Part shown: one piece after another, positions 1 through 9,053 of the stretch
How the letters are laid out: every line of letters begins with the position of its first letter
Numbering within the stretch: the stretch's first letter is position 1
Assembly: GCA_900545525.1 (NCBI GenBank)
Contig: UQZX01000017.1
Coordinates: 1 to 60,735 of the forward strand
DNA length: 60,735 nucleotides
Direction of reading: 5' to 3'
Source: an uncultured Prevotella sp.
GTDB lineage: Bacteria; Bacteroidota; Bacteroidia; Bacteroidales; Bacteroidaceae
Position numbers and translations under genes: made by a program
Notes under the pieces: model-generated
Told to the model about the DNA's origin: nothing
Database searches by the model: none
The model's input: only the letters and a program-made list of their open reading frames with translations

Positions 1-12
1 TCTTAATTTATT

Positions 13-115
13 AACTCTGCATCGCGCAAGGCGCGACAACTCAACACTCGTAATTTAACATTCGTAATTCACAACTCTACATCGCGCAAAGCGCGACAAC
101 TCAACATTCGTAAAT
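13..115. repeat. Two-copy direct repeat upstream of ackA
   Basis: Two copies of a unit of about 43 bp (13-55 and 73-115) are spaced 60 bp apart. Each contains a short palindrome of the form cgcgcaaRgcgcg. They lie directly upstream of the acetate kinase start. This looks like a small dispersed intergenic repeat; no function can be assigned. Confidence 0.6.
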
Positions 116-135
116 CGTAAATCGTAATTCTTAAA

Positions 136-1329
136 ATGAAAATATTAGTACTAAACTGCGGCAGCTCGTCAATAAAGTACGCGCTGTACAACATGGACGA
201 CAACTCTGTCATGGCATCGGGCGGAGCTGAGCGTGTGGGTCTTGACGGTGCTTTCGTAAAGGTGAAGCTGCCAAACGGCGAGAAAAGACAGGTGATGCAC
301 GACATTCCGGAACATACAGAGGGAGTGAAGTTCATCTTCAGCCTGCTCACCGACCCTGAGATCGGGGCTATCAAAGACCTGAAGGAGATAGACGCCGTAG
401 GTCACCGCATGGTGCACGGAGGCGAGAAGTTCAACAAGAGCGTGGTGCTTGACGACGAGGTGCTGAAAGTGTTCGAGGAGTGCAGCGACCTTGCACCGCT
501 CCACAATCCGGCAAACCTCAAGGGCGTAAAGGCTGTAAGCGAGCTTATGCCGGGACTGCCGCAGGTTGGCGTCTTCGACACGGCTTTCCACCAGACAATG
601 CCCAAGCACTCTTATCTCTATGCCATACCGTACGAGCTGTACAAGGAATACGGCGTGCGCCGCTACGGCTTCCACGGCACGAGCCACCGCTATGTGTCAC
701 AGCGCGTGTGCGACTTCCTCGGCGTTAAGGCTGCCGACAAGAAAGTCATCACCTGCCACATAGGCAACGGCGGCAGCATCGCGGCAGTTGACGGAGGCAA
801 GTGTGTCGACACATCCATGGGTCTGACACCGCTCGAGGGTCTGATGATGGGCACCCGTAGCGGCGACATCGACGGCGGGGCAATAACTTTCCTGCAAAAG
901 AAACTTAACCTCGATGCCGACGGCATGTCGAACCTTCTCAACAAGAAGAGCGGCGTACTGGGCGTGAGCGGTGTCTCTTCGGACATGCGCGAGGTGGATG
1001 CAGCTGCCAAGGAGGGCAACGAACTGGCTAAGACGGCACTCGACATGTACAACTACCGCATAAAGAAATATGTGGGAGCATACACCGCTGCAATGGGCGG
1101 ATGTGACATCATTGTGTTCACGGCAGGCGTAGGCGAGAACCAGTCGTCCATGCGCGAGGAGGTCTGCGAGAATATGGAATGGATGGGCATAAAGCTCGAC
1201 AAGGAGAAGAACAACGCCGTTCACGGTGAAGAGGCTGTGATATCCGCTCCTGACTCAAAGGTTACCGTGGTTGTAATACCGACCGACGAGGAACTGATGA
1301 TTGCGACAGACACGATGAACCTGCTGTAA
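136..1329 (+). CDS. ackA: Acetate kinase
   Basis: Acetate kinase interconverts acetyl phosphate plus ADP with acetate plus ATP, the ATP-yielding step of mixed-acid fermentation in the cytoplasm. The 397-residue length is normal for the family. Seen directly: the N-terminal phosphate-binding motif LVLNCGSSSIKY, the central HIGNGGS and GLTPLEGLMMGTRSGDID signatures, and a GVGEN motif near the C-terminus. The start at 136 places the conserved N-terminus at residue 1. The usual partner, phosphotransacetylase (pta), is not in the window and may lie just upstream of base 1. This is a host housekeeping gene. Confidence 0.97.
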   Translation: MKILVLNCGSSSIKYALYNMDDNSVMASGGAERVGLDGAFVKVKLPNGEKRQVMHDIPEHTEGVKFIFSLLTDPEIGAIKDLKEIDAVGHRMVHGGEKFNKSVVLDDEVLKVFEECSDLAPLHNPANLKGVKAVSELMPGLPQVGVFDTAFHQTMPKHSYLYAIPYELYKEYGVRRYGFHGTSHRYVSQRVCDFLGVKAADKKVITCHIGNGGSIAAVDGGKCVDTSMGLTPLEGLMMGTRSGDIDGGAITFLQKKLNLDADGMSNLLNKKSGVLGVSGVSSDMREVDAAAKEGNELAKTALDMYNYRIKKYVGAYTAAMGGCDIIVFTAGVGENQSSMREEVCENMEWMGIKLDKEKNNAVHGEEAVISAPDSKVTVVVIPTDEELMIATDTMNLL

Positions 1330-1347
1330 TACGGCACGGAAATATCT

Positions 1348-1618
1348 TATTTTAACGTGAGTTCGACGATTTGTATCAACCCTGCAGGTTATTAATAAAC
1401 TTCCTCTTATGTTCGGACGGATTTGCAATCCGTTCGCATGTGCAGGTTGGAAACGACAAAGAATATAGCGAGTGAAGGCATTTGAAATGCCTGTGGATTG
1501 CGAATACATTAATAATTGAATATTGAATGCGTGCGGATTGCAAATCCGCACGAACGTGAGGCAGGGGTGGTTTGTAGTATAACAAGAAAGATATATTCGT
1601 CGAACTTACGTTATTTTA
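1348..1618. repeat. MITE-like element with terminal inverted repeats
   Basis: A non-coding segment of about 271 bp is bounded by 22-nt terminal inverted repeats (1348-1369 and 1597-1618) sharing the core AACGTRAGTTCGACGA. Inside are two further palindromic blocks around 1418-1440 and 1526-1550, built on cggattTGCAAATccg-type sequence, and a short gcatttgaaatgc dyad. No ORF is credible. It accounts for most of the gene-free stretch 1330-1931. A second element with related ends lies at 8772-8975. Confidence 0.55.
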
Positions 1619-1816
1619 TAAAGGCATGAACGGGCATGAGGTTCCGTTCATGCCTCTTTTCTAATGCCCAACGGCAAATACGACAAAAGCACAGGCTGAC
1701 AACCACGTAAAATATCCGCATCTACAGGGCAAGCGGGGAATACATCCTTTTGGACAAATAAAGTTAAAACGTCACAATATTTCATTACTTGACACTATCC
1801 GTTAAATTAAATAATG

Positions 1817-1824
1817 TATCTTTG
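1817..1824 (+). promoter_or_regulatory. Candidate -7 box of the efflux operon promoter
   Basis: TATCTTTG matches the Bacteroidetes -7 consensus TAnnTTTG and is followed by gc. A TTGAC lies upstream at 1789-1793, but the spacing of about 25 nt is longer than the usual 19-21 nt to a -33 box. It is 108 nt ahead of the adaptor start codon. The -7 box is clear; the full promoter is inferred. Confidence 0.4.
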
Positions 1825-1931
1825 CAGGCAGAAAACTTTACAGCGTTAAAAAGTTTTCTATCTTGGCATTCATTACATGCCGGTGCGCTCGGACAAACAT
1901 AAAACAAAGTATATAGTAACAGTTATTAGGT

Positions 1932-3131
1932 ATGAAAAAGAACAAGATTTTATTGGCGGTTACTCTTGCAGCCATGCTCGTATCATGCGGCGGCAAGCAA
2001 GGCAAGCCCAACTTCGGTGACAACGAGTATGCTGTAAGGACTGTCAGCACAACCAGCACTGAATTGGAAACATCTTATCCGGCAACGATAAAAGGTGTGC
2101 AGGACGTAGAGATACGCCCGAAAGTTTCAGGATTTATAACAAAACTCTGCGTAAAAGAGGGACAGAACGTAAAGAAAGGACAGCTGCTGTTCGTGATAGA
2201 CAATGTAACATACGAGGCAGCGGTGCGCCAGGCAAAGGCTGCCGTGAACTCAGCAAAGGCACAGCTGAACACGGCAAAGCTGACATACGACAACAGTAAG
2301 AACCTGTTTGACAACAACGTGATAGGCTCATACGAGCTGCAATCGGCAAAGAACAGCTACGAGACGGCACAGGCAGCACTGGCTCAGGCACAGGCAAGCT
2401 ATACGTCTGCAAAACAGAACCTTGACTTCTGCTATGTGACAAGCCCGGCAAACGGTGTCGTGGGAATGCTGCCCTACAAGGTGGGAGCACTGGTGAGCGC
2501 GTCGAGCCAGCAGCCGCTGACAACCGTATCGGACATATCGTCAATGCAGGTTTATTTTTCAATGACAGAAAAAGACCTCATGGACCTTGCCAAGACGGCA
2601 GGAGGCATGCAGGCGGCAATAAACGAATATCCGGCAGTAAAGCTGAAACTTGCCGACAACTCGATATACGGGCACGAGGGACATGTGGCTGCCGTGAGCG
2701 GCGTGATAGACCCCACAACAGGCTCATCGCAGGTACGCGCGGACTTCCCCAACCCCGGGCACATTCTTAAAAGCGGCGGCTCTGGCTCAATCATCGTGCC
2801 CCACAAGGATGCAAACGCCATTCTTGTTCCGCAGGATGCCATCGTAGAGGTTCAGAACAAGCACTTCGCCTATATCCTCGGGGCAGGAAACAAGGTGAAG
2901 TATACCGAGATAACGATAGACCCCAACAACGACGGAAAGAACTATATCGTGACAAGCGGACTGAAAGCCGGGGACAAGATTGTTGTCTCAGGAGTGACGG
3001 CTCTCACCGACGGACAGGAGATAAAGCCCATAACGGAGGCTCAATATCAGGAGAAAATAAAGAAAGCACAGGAACTTGGCGCCATACAGGGCAACTACAA
3101 GGAAATGAAAAAGGCTTTCAGCAACAAGTAA
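1932..3131 (+). CDS. RND efflux periplasmic adaptor lipoprotein (AcrA/MexA family)
   Basis: The membrane-fusion protein of a tripartite RND pump, linking the inner-membrane transporter to the outer-membrane channel. The first 20 residues form a lipoprotein signal with the lipobox LVSC, so the mature protein is probably a lipid-anchored periplasmic protein. The usual order follows: barrel-sandwich half (EIRPKVSGFI), a long alanine/lysine/glutamine-rich coiled-coil hairpin around residues 95-165, the returning lipoyl half (VTSPANGVVG), then beta-barrel and membrane-proximal domains. At 399 residues it has family length. It is 24 bp upstream of the pump gene and clearly in the same operon. The substrate cannot be predicted. 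Confidence 0.93.
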   Translation: MKKNKILLAVTLAAMLVSCGGKQGKPNFGDNEYAVRTVSTTSTELETSYPATIKGVQDVEIRPKVSGFITKLCVKEGQNVKKGQLLFVIDNVTYEAAVRQAKAAVNSAKAQLNTAKLTYDNSKNLFDNNVIGSYELQSAKNSYETAQAALAQAQASYTSAKQNLDFCYVTSPANGVVGMLPYKVGALVSASSQQPLTTVSDISSMQVYFSMTEKDLMDLAKTAGGMQAAINEYPAVKLKLADNSIYGHEGHVAAVSGVIDPTTGSSQVRADFPNPGHILKSGGSGSIIVPHKDANAILVPQDAIVEVQNKHFAYILGAGNKVKYTEITIDPNNDGKNYIVTSGLKAGDKIVVSGVTALTDGQEIKPITEAQYQEKIKKAQELGAIQGNYKEMKKAFSNK

Positions 3132-3155
3132 GGAACATATATAAAAAGGTAAAAG

Positions 3156-6100
3156 ATGAAATTAGATAAGTTTATCAAACGCCCGGTACTGTCAACGGTA
3201 ATCTCCATACTGACGGTAATACTGGGTATCATCGGACTGGTGTCGCTGCCTATCGAGCAGTATCCTGACATCGCGCCGCCTACGGTAAACGTACAGGCGT
3301 TCTATCAGGGAGCCGACGCACAGACCGTACAGAAGTCGGTGCTTGCCCCGCTGGAGGAACAGATAAACGGTGTGGAAGGCATGACATACATGACATCTAC
3401 CGCCACCAACGACGGTATGGCATCCATAACCGTATACTTCGAACAAGGCTACAACGCCGACATGGCGCAGGTGAACGTGCAGAACCGTGTGTCGCAGGCT
3501 TCAAGCCTGTTGCCTGCCGAGGTTACCAAAGGCGGTGTGACAGTGCAGAAGAGACAGACGTCAAACGTGCTCATCCTCGCCCTGACCAGCGACGGACGCT
3601 ATGACGAGCAGTTCCTGTCTAACTATGCCGACATCAACATCATTCCTACGGTGAAGCGTGTGAACGGTGTGGGCGACTGCCAGTCTATCGGTCTGAAGAC
3701 ATACACCATGCGCCTGTGGCTCGACCCGGCACGCATGAAGGAGCACGGTCTGATACCGTCGGACCTTACGGGCGTGCTTGCCGAGCAGAACATAGAGGCA
3801 GCCCCGGGAAAGTTCGGCGAGCAGAGCGACAGGAGCTATGAATATGTGATGCGCTACACCGGACGCCTGAAGACACCGGAAGAGTTCGGCAACATTATAA
3901 TAAAGAGCGACAACACGGGACAGACACTGAAAGTGAAAGACGTGGCACGTGTCGAGGTCGGCGGACTTTACTATACGGTGAAGACCGACGTTAACGGAAA
4001 CTCGGCTGTGATGATGATGGTGGCACAGACTGCCGGCTCTAACGCCACACAGATTGTGAAGGACGTGAAGAAGACGCTCGACAGTCAGGCAGAGATGTTC
4101 CCTCCGGGCATGAAGATTGAGTACATGCAGGACGTTACGACATTCCTCTATGCCTCGATGCACGAGGTTATAAAGACATTGTTCGAGGCGTTCGTCCTTG
4201 TGTTCCTCGTCGTATACATCTTCCTTCAGGACTTCCGCTCGACGCTCATCCCGCTTATTGCGGTGCCGGTGTCGCTGATCGGTACATTCTTCTTCCTGCT
4301 TATATTCGGCTTCTCAATAAACCTGCTTACGCTGTCGGCACTGGTTCTTGCCATTGCCATAGTGGTGGACGACGCCATAGTGGTGGTCGAGGCGGTACAC
4401 GCCAAGCTGGACCTCGGATATAAGTCGGCACGCACGGCGTCGATAGATGCCATGAGCGAGATATCGGGAGCCATCATATCCATCACGCTCGTGATGTCGG
4501 CGGTGTTCATCCCTGTGTCGTTCATTGGCGGAACATCGGGTACGTTCTACCGCGAGTTCGGTATAACGATGGCTATATCAATCGTCATATCTGCTCTTAA
4601 CGCCCTTACGCTATCGCCTGCCCTGTGTGCAATACTTCTGAAACCGAAGAACGAGGACGGAACGGAACGCAAGATGTCGGTAATAGACCGTTTCCACACC
4701 GGCTTCAACACCGCTTACGGAAAGATACAGGAGAAATATAAGAACGGCGTGCGCCACATCGTCGAGCACAAGATAATAGCATCCATAGCTGTTGTCATCG
4801 GCATTGCGGCACTGGTGATAATGGGTGCAACGACAAGAACCGGACTTATACCCGACGAGGATACGGGTACGGTGTTCTGTACGGTATCAACGCCTCCGGG
4901 CACAAGCCTCTCGGCAACGGAGAAGGTAATGGACCAGGTTGATGCCATGCTGGCAAGCAATCCGGCAGTAAACGAGCGCATGCGTATCGTAGGATACAAC
5001 TTCATCGCCGGACAAGGCTCGAACCAAGGAACCTTCATCGTCAAGCTGAAGGACTTTGAGGAGAGAAACATGGGACAAAGCTCCACTGCCGTGCTCGGAA
5101 TGATATATAAGCAGACCGCAGCAATAAAGGGAGCACAGATCCTTGCCTTCCAGCCGCCTATGGTACAGGGCTTCTCGGCTACCAACGGTCTGACATTCTC
5201 CATGCAGGACCGTACCGGCGGAAGTGTGGACAAGTTTGCGGATATAACACGCGAGTTCCTGAAGAAGCTCAACGAGCGTCCTGAGATAAGCAACGCCATG
5301 ACATCGTTCAACTCGAGCTATCCCCAGTATCTTATCAACGTAGACGTTGCCAAGTGTAAGCAGAGCGGCATATCGCCGTCTGCCGTACTTACGACGATGC
5401 AGGGATACTACGGCGGTCTGTATGCTTCGAACTACAACGCATACGGAAAGCTCTACCGCGTATACATCCAGGGAGACCCGAAGACACGTGAGGACTACAA
5501 GAGCCTGGAGAACATCTATGTGCGCACAAACAGCGGGCAGATGGCTCCAATAAAGGAATATGTAAACCTTGAGAGGGTATACGGTCCGCAGGTTATGGGA
5601 CGTTTCAACCTCTTTACCTCAATCGACGTCAATGCGTCGGCAGGCGACGGCTATTCGTCGGGTGACGCCATACGCGCCATCAGCGAGGTTGCCTCGACAA
5701 CACTGCCCTCCGGATATACTTACGAATTCTCCGGACTTACACGCTCTGAGCAGCAGTCGAGCAACTCGACAATGCTTATCTTTGCTCTCTGTCTCATGTT
5801 CGTGTACCTCATCCTGAGTGCGCAGTACGAGAGCTACCTGCTGCCTCTGTCGGTAATTCTGTCCATTCCGTTCGGTCTGGCAGGAGCGTTCCTGTTCACG
5901 AACCTGTTCGGCAAGCAGAACGACATATACATGCAGATTTCGCTTATCATGCTTATCGGACTTCTGGCAAAGAACGCAATCCTTATCGTTGAGTTTGCCC
6001 TCGACCGCCGCCGCACGGGTATGGCTATTTCGTGGAGTGCCGTCCTTGGCGCGGCAGCCCGTCTGCGACCAATCCTCATGACATCTCTCGCCATGATTAT

Positions 6101-6353
6101 CGGTCTTCTGCCGATGCTTATCCCGGGAGGCGTAGGAGCAAACGGAAACCAGACGCTCGGTGCTTCGGCAATCGGAGGTATGCTCATAGGCATGCTCTGC
6201 CAGATTATGGTGGTACCGGCACTGTTCGTGATATTCCAGTACTTGCAGGAAAAGATTAAGCCAATCGAATTTGAGGATGATACTGCCGCAGCCGTGGATA
6301 CGGAGCTGATACAGTATGCACGTCCGGTGGACAAGCAAAAAAACGACAAGTAA
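3156..6353 (+). CDS. RND efflux transporter, HAE1 family (AcrB-like)
   Basis: The proton-driven inner-membrane pump subunit of a tripartite efflux system. The 1065 residues match AcrB-type pumps. Visible features are the N-terminal amphipathic helix and first TM (FIKRPVLSTVISILTVILG), the porter start PDIAPPTVNV, and the TM4 proton-relay aspartate pair in AIVVDDAIVVVEAV. There are two repeats of a large periplasmic loop plus a six-TM bundle, and a second TM bundle near residues 870-1040. Such pumps export hydrophobic compounds, detergents, bile salts or antibiotics; the actual substrate is unknown. It lies between the adaptor and outer-membrane genes; the next gene starts 1 bp after its stop. 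Confidence 0.95.
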   Translation: MKLDKFIKRPVLSTVISILTVILGIIGLVSLPIEQYPDIAPPTVNVQAFYQGADAQTVQKSVLAPLEEQINGVEGMTYMTSTATNDGMASITVYFEQGYNADMAQVNVQNRVSQASSLLPAEVTKGGVTVQKRQTSNVLILALTSDGRYDEQFLSNYADINIIPTVKRVNGVGDCQSIGLKTYTMRLWLDPARMKEHGLIPSDLTGVLAEQNIEAAPGKFGEQSDRSYEYVMRYTGRLKTPEEFGNIIIKSDNTGQTLKVKDVARVEVGGLYYTVKTDVNGNSAVMMMVAQTAGSNATQIVKDVKKTLDSQAEMFPPGMKIEYMQDVTTFLYASMHEVIKTLFEAFVLVFLVVYIFLQDFRSTLIPLIAVPVSLIGTFFFLLIFGFSINLLTLSALVLAIAIVVDDAIVVVEAVHAKLDLGYKSARTASIDAMSEISGAIISITLVMSAVFIPVSFIGGTSGTFYREFGITMAISIVISALNALTLSPALCAILLKPKNEDGTERKMSVIDRFHTGFNTAYGKIQEKYKNGVRHIVEHKIIASIAVVIGIAALVIMGATTRTGLIPDEDTGTVFCTVSTPPGTSLSATEKVMDQVDAMLASNPAVNERMRIVGYNFIAGQGSNQGTFIVKLKDFEERNMGQSSTAVLGMIYKQTAAIKGAQILAFQPPMVQGFSATNGLTFSMQDRTGGSVDKFADITREFLKKLNERPEISNAMTSFNSSYPQYLINVDVAKCKQSGISPSAVLTTMQGYYGGLYASNYNAYGKLYRVYIQGDPKTREDYKSLENIYVRTNSGQMAPIKEYVNLERVYGPQVMGRFNLFTSIDVNASAGDGYSSGDAIRAISEVASTTLPSGYTYEFSGLTRSEQQSSNSTMLIFALCLMFVYLILSAQYESYLLPLSVILSIPFGLAGAFLFTNLFGKQNDIYMQISLIMLIGLLAKNAILIVEFALDRRRTGMAISWSAVLGAAARLRPILMTSLAMIIGLLPMLIPGGVGANGNQTLGASAIGGMLIGMLCQIMVVPALFVIFQYLQEKIKPIEFEDDTAAAVDTELIQYARPVDKQKNDK

Positions 6354-6354
6354 T

Positions 6355-7743
6355 ATGAAGAAATCAAATATAATCGCAATAATGTCTGCAACTGTTCTGA
6401 TGAGCAGTTGCGGACTATACAACAAGTACGAGCGCCCGGATGTGAACACAACGGGACTTGTGCGTGATGTAAAGTCGGCAACAGACACGCTTGCCGTGAC
6501 CGACACCACAAGCTTCGGCAACCTGCCATGGCGCAGCGTATTTACAGACAACAAGCTCCAGTCGCTGATAGAGACAGGACTGGCACACAACGTTGACCTG
6601 CTCAACGCCGCGCTCAACGTTAAGATGGTAGAAACGCAGCTGACCGTGGCAAAACTGGCTTTCGTACCGTCGTTTACGTTCACTCCGCAGGGTACGATAT
6701 CGTCATGGGACGGCAACAAGGCAACGAAGACATATTCTCTTCCGGTAAATGCAAGCTGGAACATAGACCTCTTCGGCAACCTGCTGAACCAGAAGCGCAG
6801 CGCACAGATGGCATTGCTTGCCACAAAGGACTATCAGCTGGCAGTGAAGACGAACATCATCTCGGGCATAGCAAACATGTATTACACCCTGATGATGCTT
6901 GACAGGCAGCTCGAAATAGTGACCGACATGGAGGGACTGACAAAGGACACATGGGAGAAGATGAAGTTCTTGAAGGAGAACAAAATCGGATACCGCTCTA
7001 CATCGGTACAGAGTGCTGAATCAAATTACTATTCTGTCCTCGCACAGAAAGAAGATCTGAAACGTCAGATACGCGAGGTTGAAAACTCGCTGTCGGTGCT
7101 CATAGGTCAGCCGGCACAGGCTATAAGCCGCAACAAGATAGATGAACAGTCGCTTCCGGCGGAGTTCAGCACGGGCGTAGGCGTACAGATGCTGGCAAAC
7201 CGTCCGGATGTGCACTATGCGGAAATGTCTCTCGCACAGTGTTTCTATGACGTGCAGACGGCACGCTCGCGCTTCTATCCCAACATATCCATAAGCGGTT
7301 CGGGAGCATTCACCAACAACTCGGGCGGTGGTATAGTAAATCCGGGCAAGTGGCTGTTGTCCGCCGTGGGAAGCCTTGTACAGCCAATATTCCAGAACGG
7401 ACAGATTGTTGCCGGACTTAAAGTGGCAAAATACAAGTATGAACAGGCATATAACACGTGGCAGAACTCCATACTGACAGCCGGAAGCGAGGTCAGCAAC
7501 GCTCTCGTGACATACAACTCGTCGGACGAGAAGAGCCGCATAGAGGCAAAGCAGATAGAGGTGCTGAAGAAAAACGTAGAGGACACAAAGAACCTTATGG
7601 CAAGTTCGGGCAGCACATATCTGGAGGTAATCACGGCACAACAGGCACTACTCAATGCGGAACTGGCAAAAGTCACCGACGACTTCAACAAGATGCAGGC
7701 AGTAGTGAGCCTTTACAGTGCGCTCGGAGGAGGCAGGGAGTAA
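6355..7743 (+). CDS. Outer-membrane efflux lipoprotein (OprM/TolC-like)
   Basis: The outer-membrane channel of the pump. The ATG at 6355 is preferred over an in-frame ATG at 6316 because it gives a clean lipoprotein signal with the lipobox LMSSCG; the earlier start would lie inside the pump gene. The 462-residue protein has two outer-membrane-factor repeats with long helices (for example LLNAALNVKMVETQLTVAKL, and the repeat beginning ANRPDVHYAEMSL, which is typical of the second half of NodT-family factors). It directly follows the pump stop, so the three genes form one operon. Confidence in family is high; the substrate is unknown. Confidence 0.93.
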   Translation: MKKSNIIAIMSATVLMSSCGLYNKYERPDVNTTGLVRDVKSATDTLAVTDTTSFGNLPWRSVFTDNKLQSLIETGLAHNVDLLNAALNVKMVETQLTVAKLAFVPSFTFTPQGTISSWDGNKATKTYSLPVNASWNIDLFGNLLNQKRSAQMALLATKDYQLAVKTNIISGIANMYYTLMMLDRQLEIVTDMEGLTKDTWEKMKFLKENKIGYRSTSVQSAESNYYSVLAQKEDLKRQIREVENSLSVLIGQPAQAISRNKIDEQSLPAEFSTGVGVQMLANRPDVHYAEMSLAQCFYDVQTARSRFYPNISISGSGAFTNNSGGGIVNPGKWLLSAVGSLVQPIFQNGQIVAGLKVAKYKYEQAYNTWQNSILTAGSEVSNALVTYNSSDEKSRIEAKQIEVLKKNVEDTKNLMASSGSTYLEVITAQQALLNAELAKVTDDFNKMQAVVSLYSALGGGRE

Positions 7744-7781
7744 ATAAAAGAAAAAAGGAGATAAACCTAAAAAGAACAATT

Positions 7782-8555
7782 ATGATTAGTCCCAAAGCAG
7801 AGATACACCCCAACGCCAAAATCGGCAAGAACGTGACAATATATCCTTTTGCATATATTGAAGAGAATGTTGAGATTGGCGATGACTGCGTAATATACCC
7901 TTACGTAAGCATTATGAACGGCACAAAGCTGGGGCGTGCCAACAAGATTTTCCAGAACACGGTACTCGGCGCGGAACCGCAGGACTTCTGCTACTGCGGC
8001 GAAAGCTCGCAGCTGATTATCGGAGACGAGAACATTATACGTGAAAACGTTGTGATAAACCGTGCGACTCACTGCAGCGGACAGACGTCTATAGGCAACC
8101 TCAACTTCATCATGGAGGGAGTACACATATCCCACGATGCGAAGATAGGTCACGCAAACGTCTTCGGATACGGCACGAAGATTGCCGGTGACTGCGAGAT
8201 CGGCAGCCGCGTGATATTCTCTTCGGGCGTCATTGCCAACCCCGGCGCACGTGTGGGCGATGCCACCATGATACAGAGCGGCAGCCGTTTCAGCAAGGAC
8301 ATACCGCCGTTTATCGTCGCAAGCGAGAACCCCATAAAGTATGGCGGCGTGAACACAACGATACTGAGGAACTATGACGTGCCGGAAAAGATTATCAGCC
8401 ACATCGCAAACGCATACCGCCTGATATTCCACGGACAGACCTCGGTGTTCGATGCCGTACTGCAAGTGGAGGAACAGGTGCCCGACGGAAAGGAAATACG
8501 CAACATCATAGAGTTTATAAAAGGAACCAAGCTCGGTATAATAGGAAAGATGTAA
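7782..8555 (+). CDS. lpxA: LpxA-family acyl-ACP--UDP-N-acetylglucosamine O-acyltransferase
   Basis: A left-handed beta-helix acyltransferase of the LpxA type, which transfers a hydroxyacyl chain from ACP to UDP-GlcNAc as the first step of lipid A synthesis. The 257 residues contain hexapeptide repeats from residue 4 on (IHPNAKIGKNVTIYPFA), the motif containing the catalytic histidine (GVHISHDAKIGH), and the family C-terminal segment (SKDIPPFIVASENPIKYGGVN, then a helical tail). The ATG at 7782 starts exactly at the family N-terminus and has aaaaggaga upstream. In Bacteroidales the main lpxA usually follows an lpxC-fabZ fusion, so this may be a paralogue. It is 38 bp after the efflux operon and probably co-transcribed. 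Confidence 0.8.
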   Translation: MISPKAEIHPNAKIGKNVTIYPFAYIEENVEIGDDCVIYPYVSIMNGTKLGRANKIFQNTVLGAEPQDFCYCGESSQLIIGDENIIRENVVINRATHCSGQTSIGNLNFIMEGVHISHDAKIGHANVFGYGTKIAGDCEIGSRVIFSSGVIANPGARVGDATMIQSGSRFSKDIPPFIVASENPIKYGGVNTTILRNYDVPEKIISHIANAYRLIFHGQTSVFDAVLQVEEQVPDGKEIRNIIEFIKGTKLGIIGKM

Positions 8556-8587
8556 ATACGCTTGATACGTATTCAGCATATACAACG

Positions 8588-8658
8588 AGGTGTGCCCAAA
8601 ATGCACAAGCGCATAACCATGTAGCGCTACAGGCATTTGGGCACACCCCGTTTTTTGA
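8588..8658 (+). terminator. Rho-independent terminator after the acyltransferase
   Basis: A long stem-loop with arms at 8588-8604 and 8633-8649 (GGTGTGCCCAAAatgc paired with its complement, one bulge), followed by gttttttg. It lies 33 bp after the stop codon and would end the efflux/lpxA transcript. Confidence 0.75.
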
Positions 8659-8771
8659 ATTTTGACACATCGCATACACACATGGAATAAACTCCAATCG
8701 GTCATTAGAGATCACTATCCTCCTATTTCTAATAATCGAGTGGGAATAAATGGTTACATTATTATCAAGAT

Positions 8772-8975
8772 ACTAACTAATATAATGAGTTCGATATAAG
8801 CAAGTTATATAATAGGTATAAATCCATCTTTCGGTAGGGACTTTTTCTTGTAAATGTCCGTAAAAACAACACATAGAAAGCGTTAAATAGGATAAGGCAC
8901 GGACATTTACAAGAAAAAGTCCCTACCGAAGGATGACATTTGCGGATTGCCTTATGCCGAACTCACATTAGTTAG
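8772..8975. repeat. Second MITE-like element
   Basis: A non-coding element of about 204 bp with imperfect terminal inverted repeats (8772-8800 and 8949-8975). Both ends read ctaactaat..gagttcg..ataag when oriented inward. The GTGAGTTCG core recurs in the element at 1348-1618. It encloses a perfect 32-bp inverted repeat at 8830-8930. No ORF is supported. Together with the flanking terminators it fills the gene-free stretch 8556-9053. Confidence 0.5.
8830..8930. repeat. Perfect 32-bp inverted repeat
   Basis: The arms 8830-8861 and 8899-8930 are exact reverse complements over 32 nt with a 37-nt spacer. An arm contains gtagggactttttcttg. It is nested inside the MITE-like element. Transcribed on either strand it would fold into a very stable hairpin. 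Confidence 0.85.
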
Positions 8976-8984
8976 ATAAAACAA

Positions 8985-9020
8985 CAGACGGTCGTGGTTA
9001 TTAGAAACCACGACCGTCTG
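8985..9020. terminator. Bidirectional stem-loop terminator
   Basis: A perfect 15-bp stem (8985-8999 with 9006-9020, cagacggtcgtggtt) with a 6-nt loop and T-rich sequence on both sides. It is 33 bp beyond the stop of the - strand pectinase gene and can serve that transcript. Confidence 0.75.
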
Positions 9021-9053
9021 CATTTATTATATGTCGTATCTATGACAAATACG

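Noticed and set aside
5619..6824. 401-codon ORF on - strand
   Set aside because: Antisense across the end of the RND pump and start of the outer-membrane factor; no family features.
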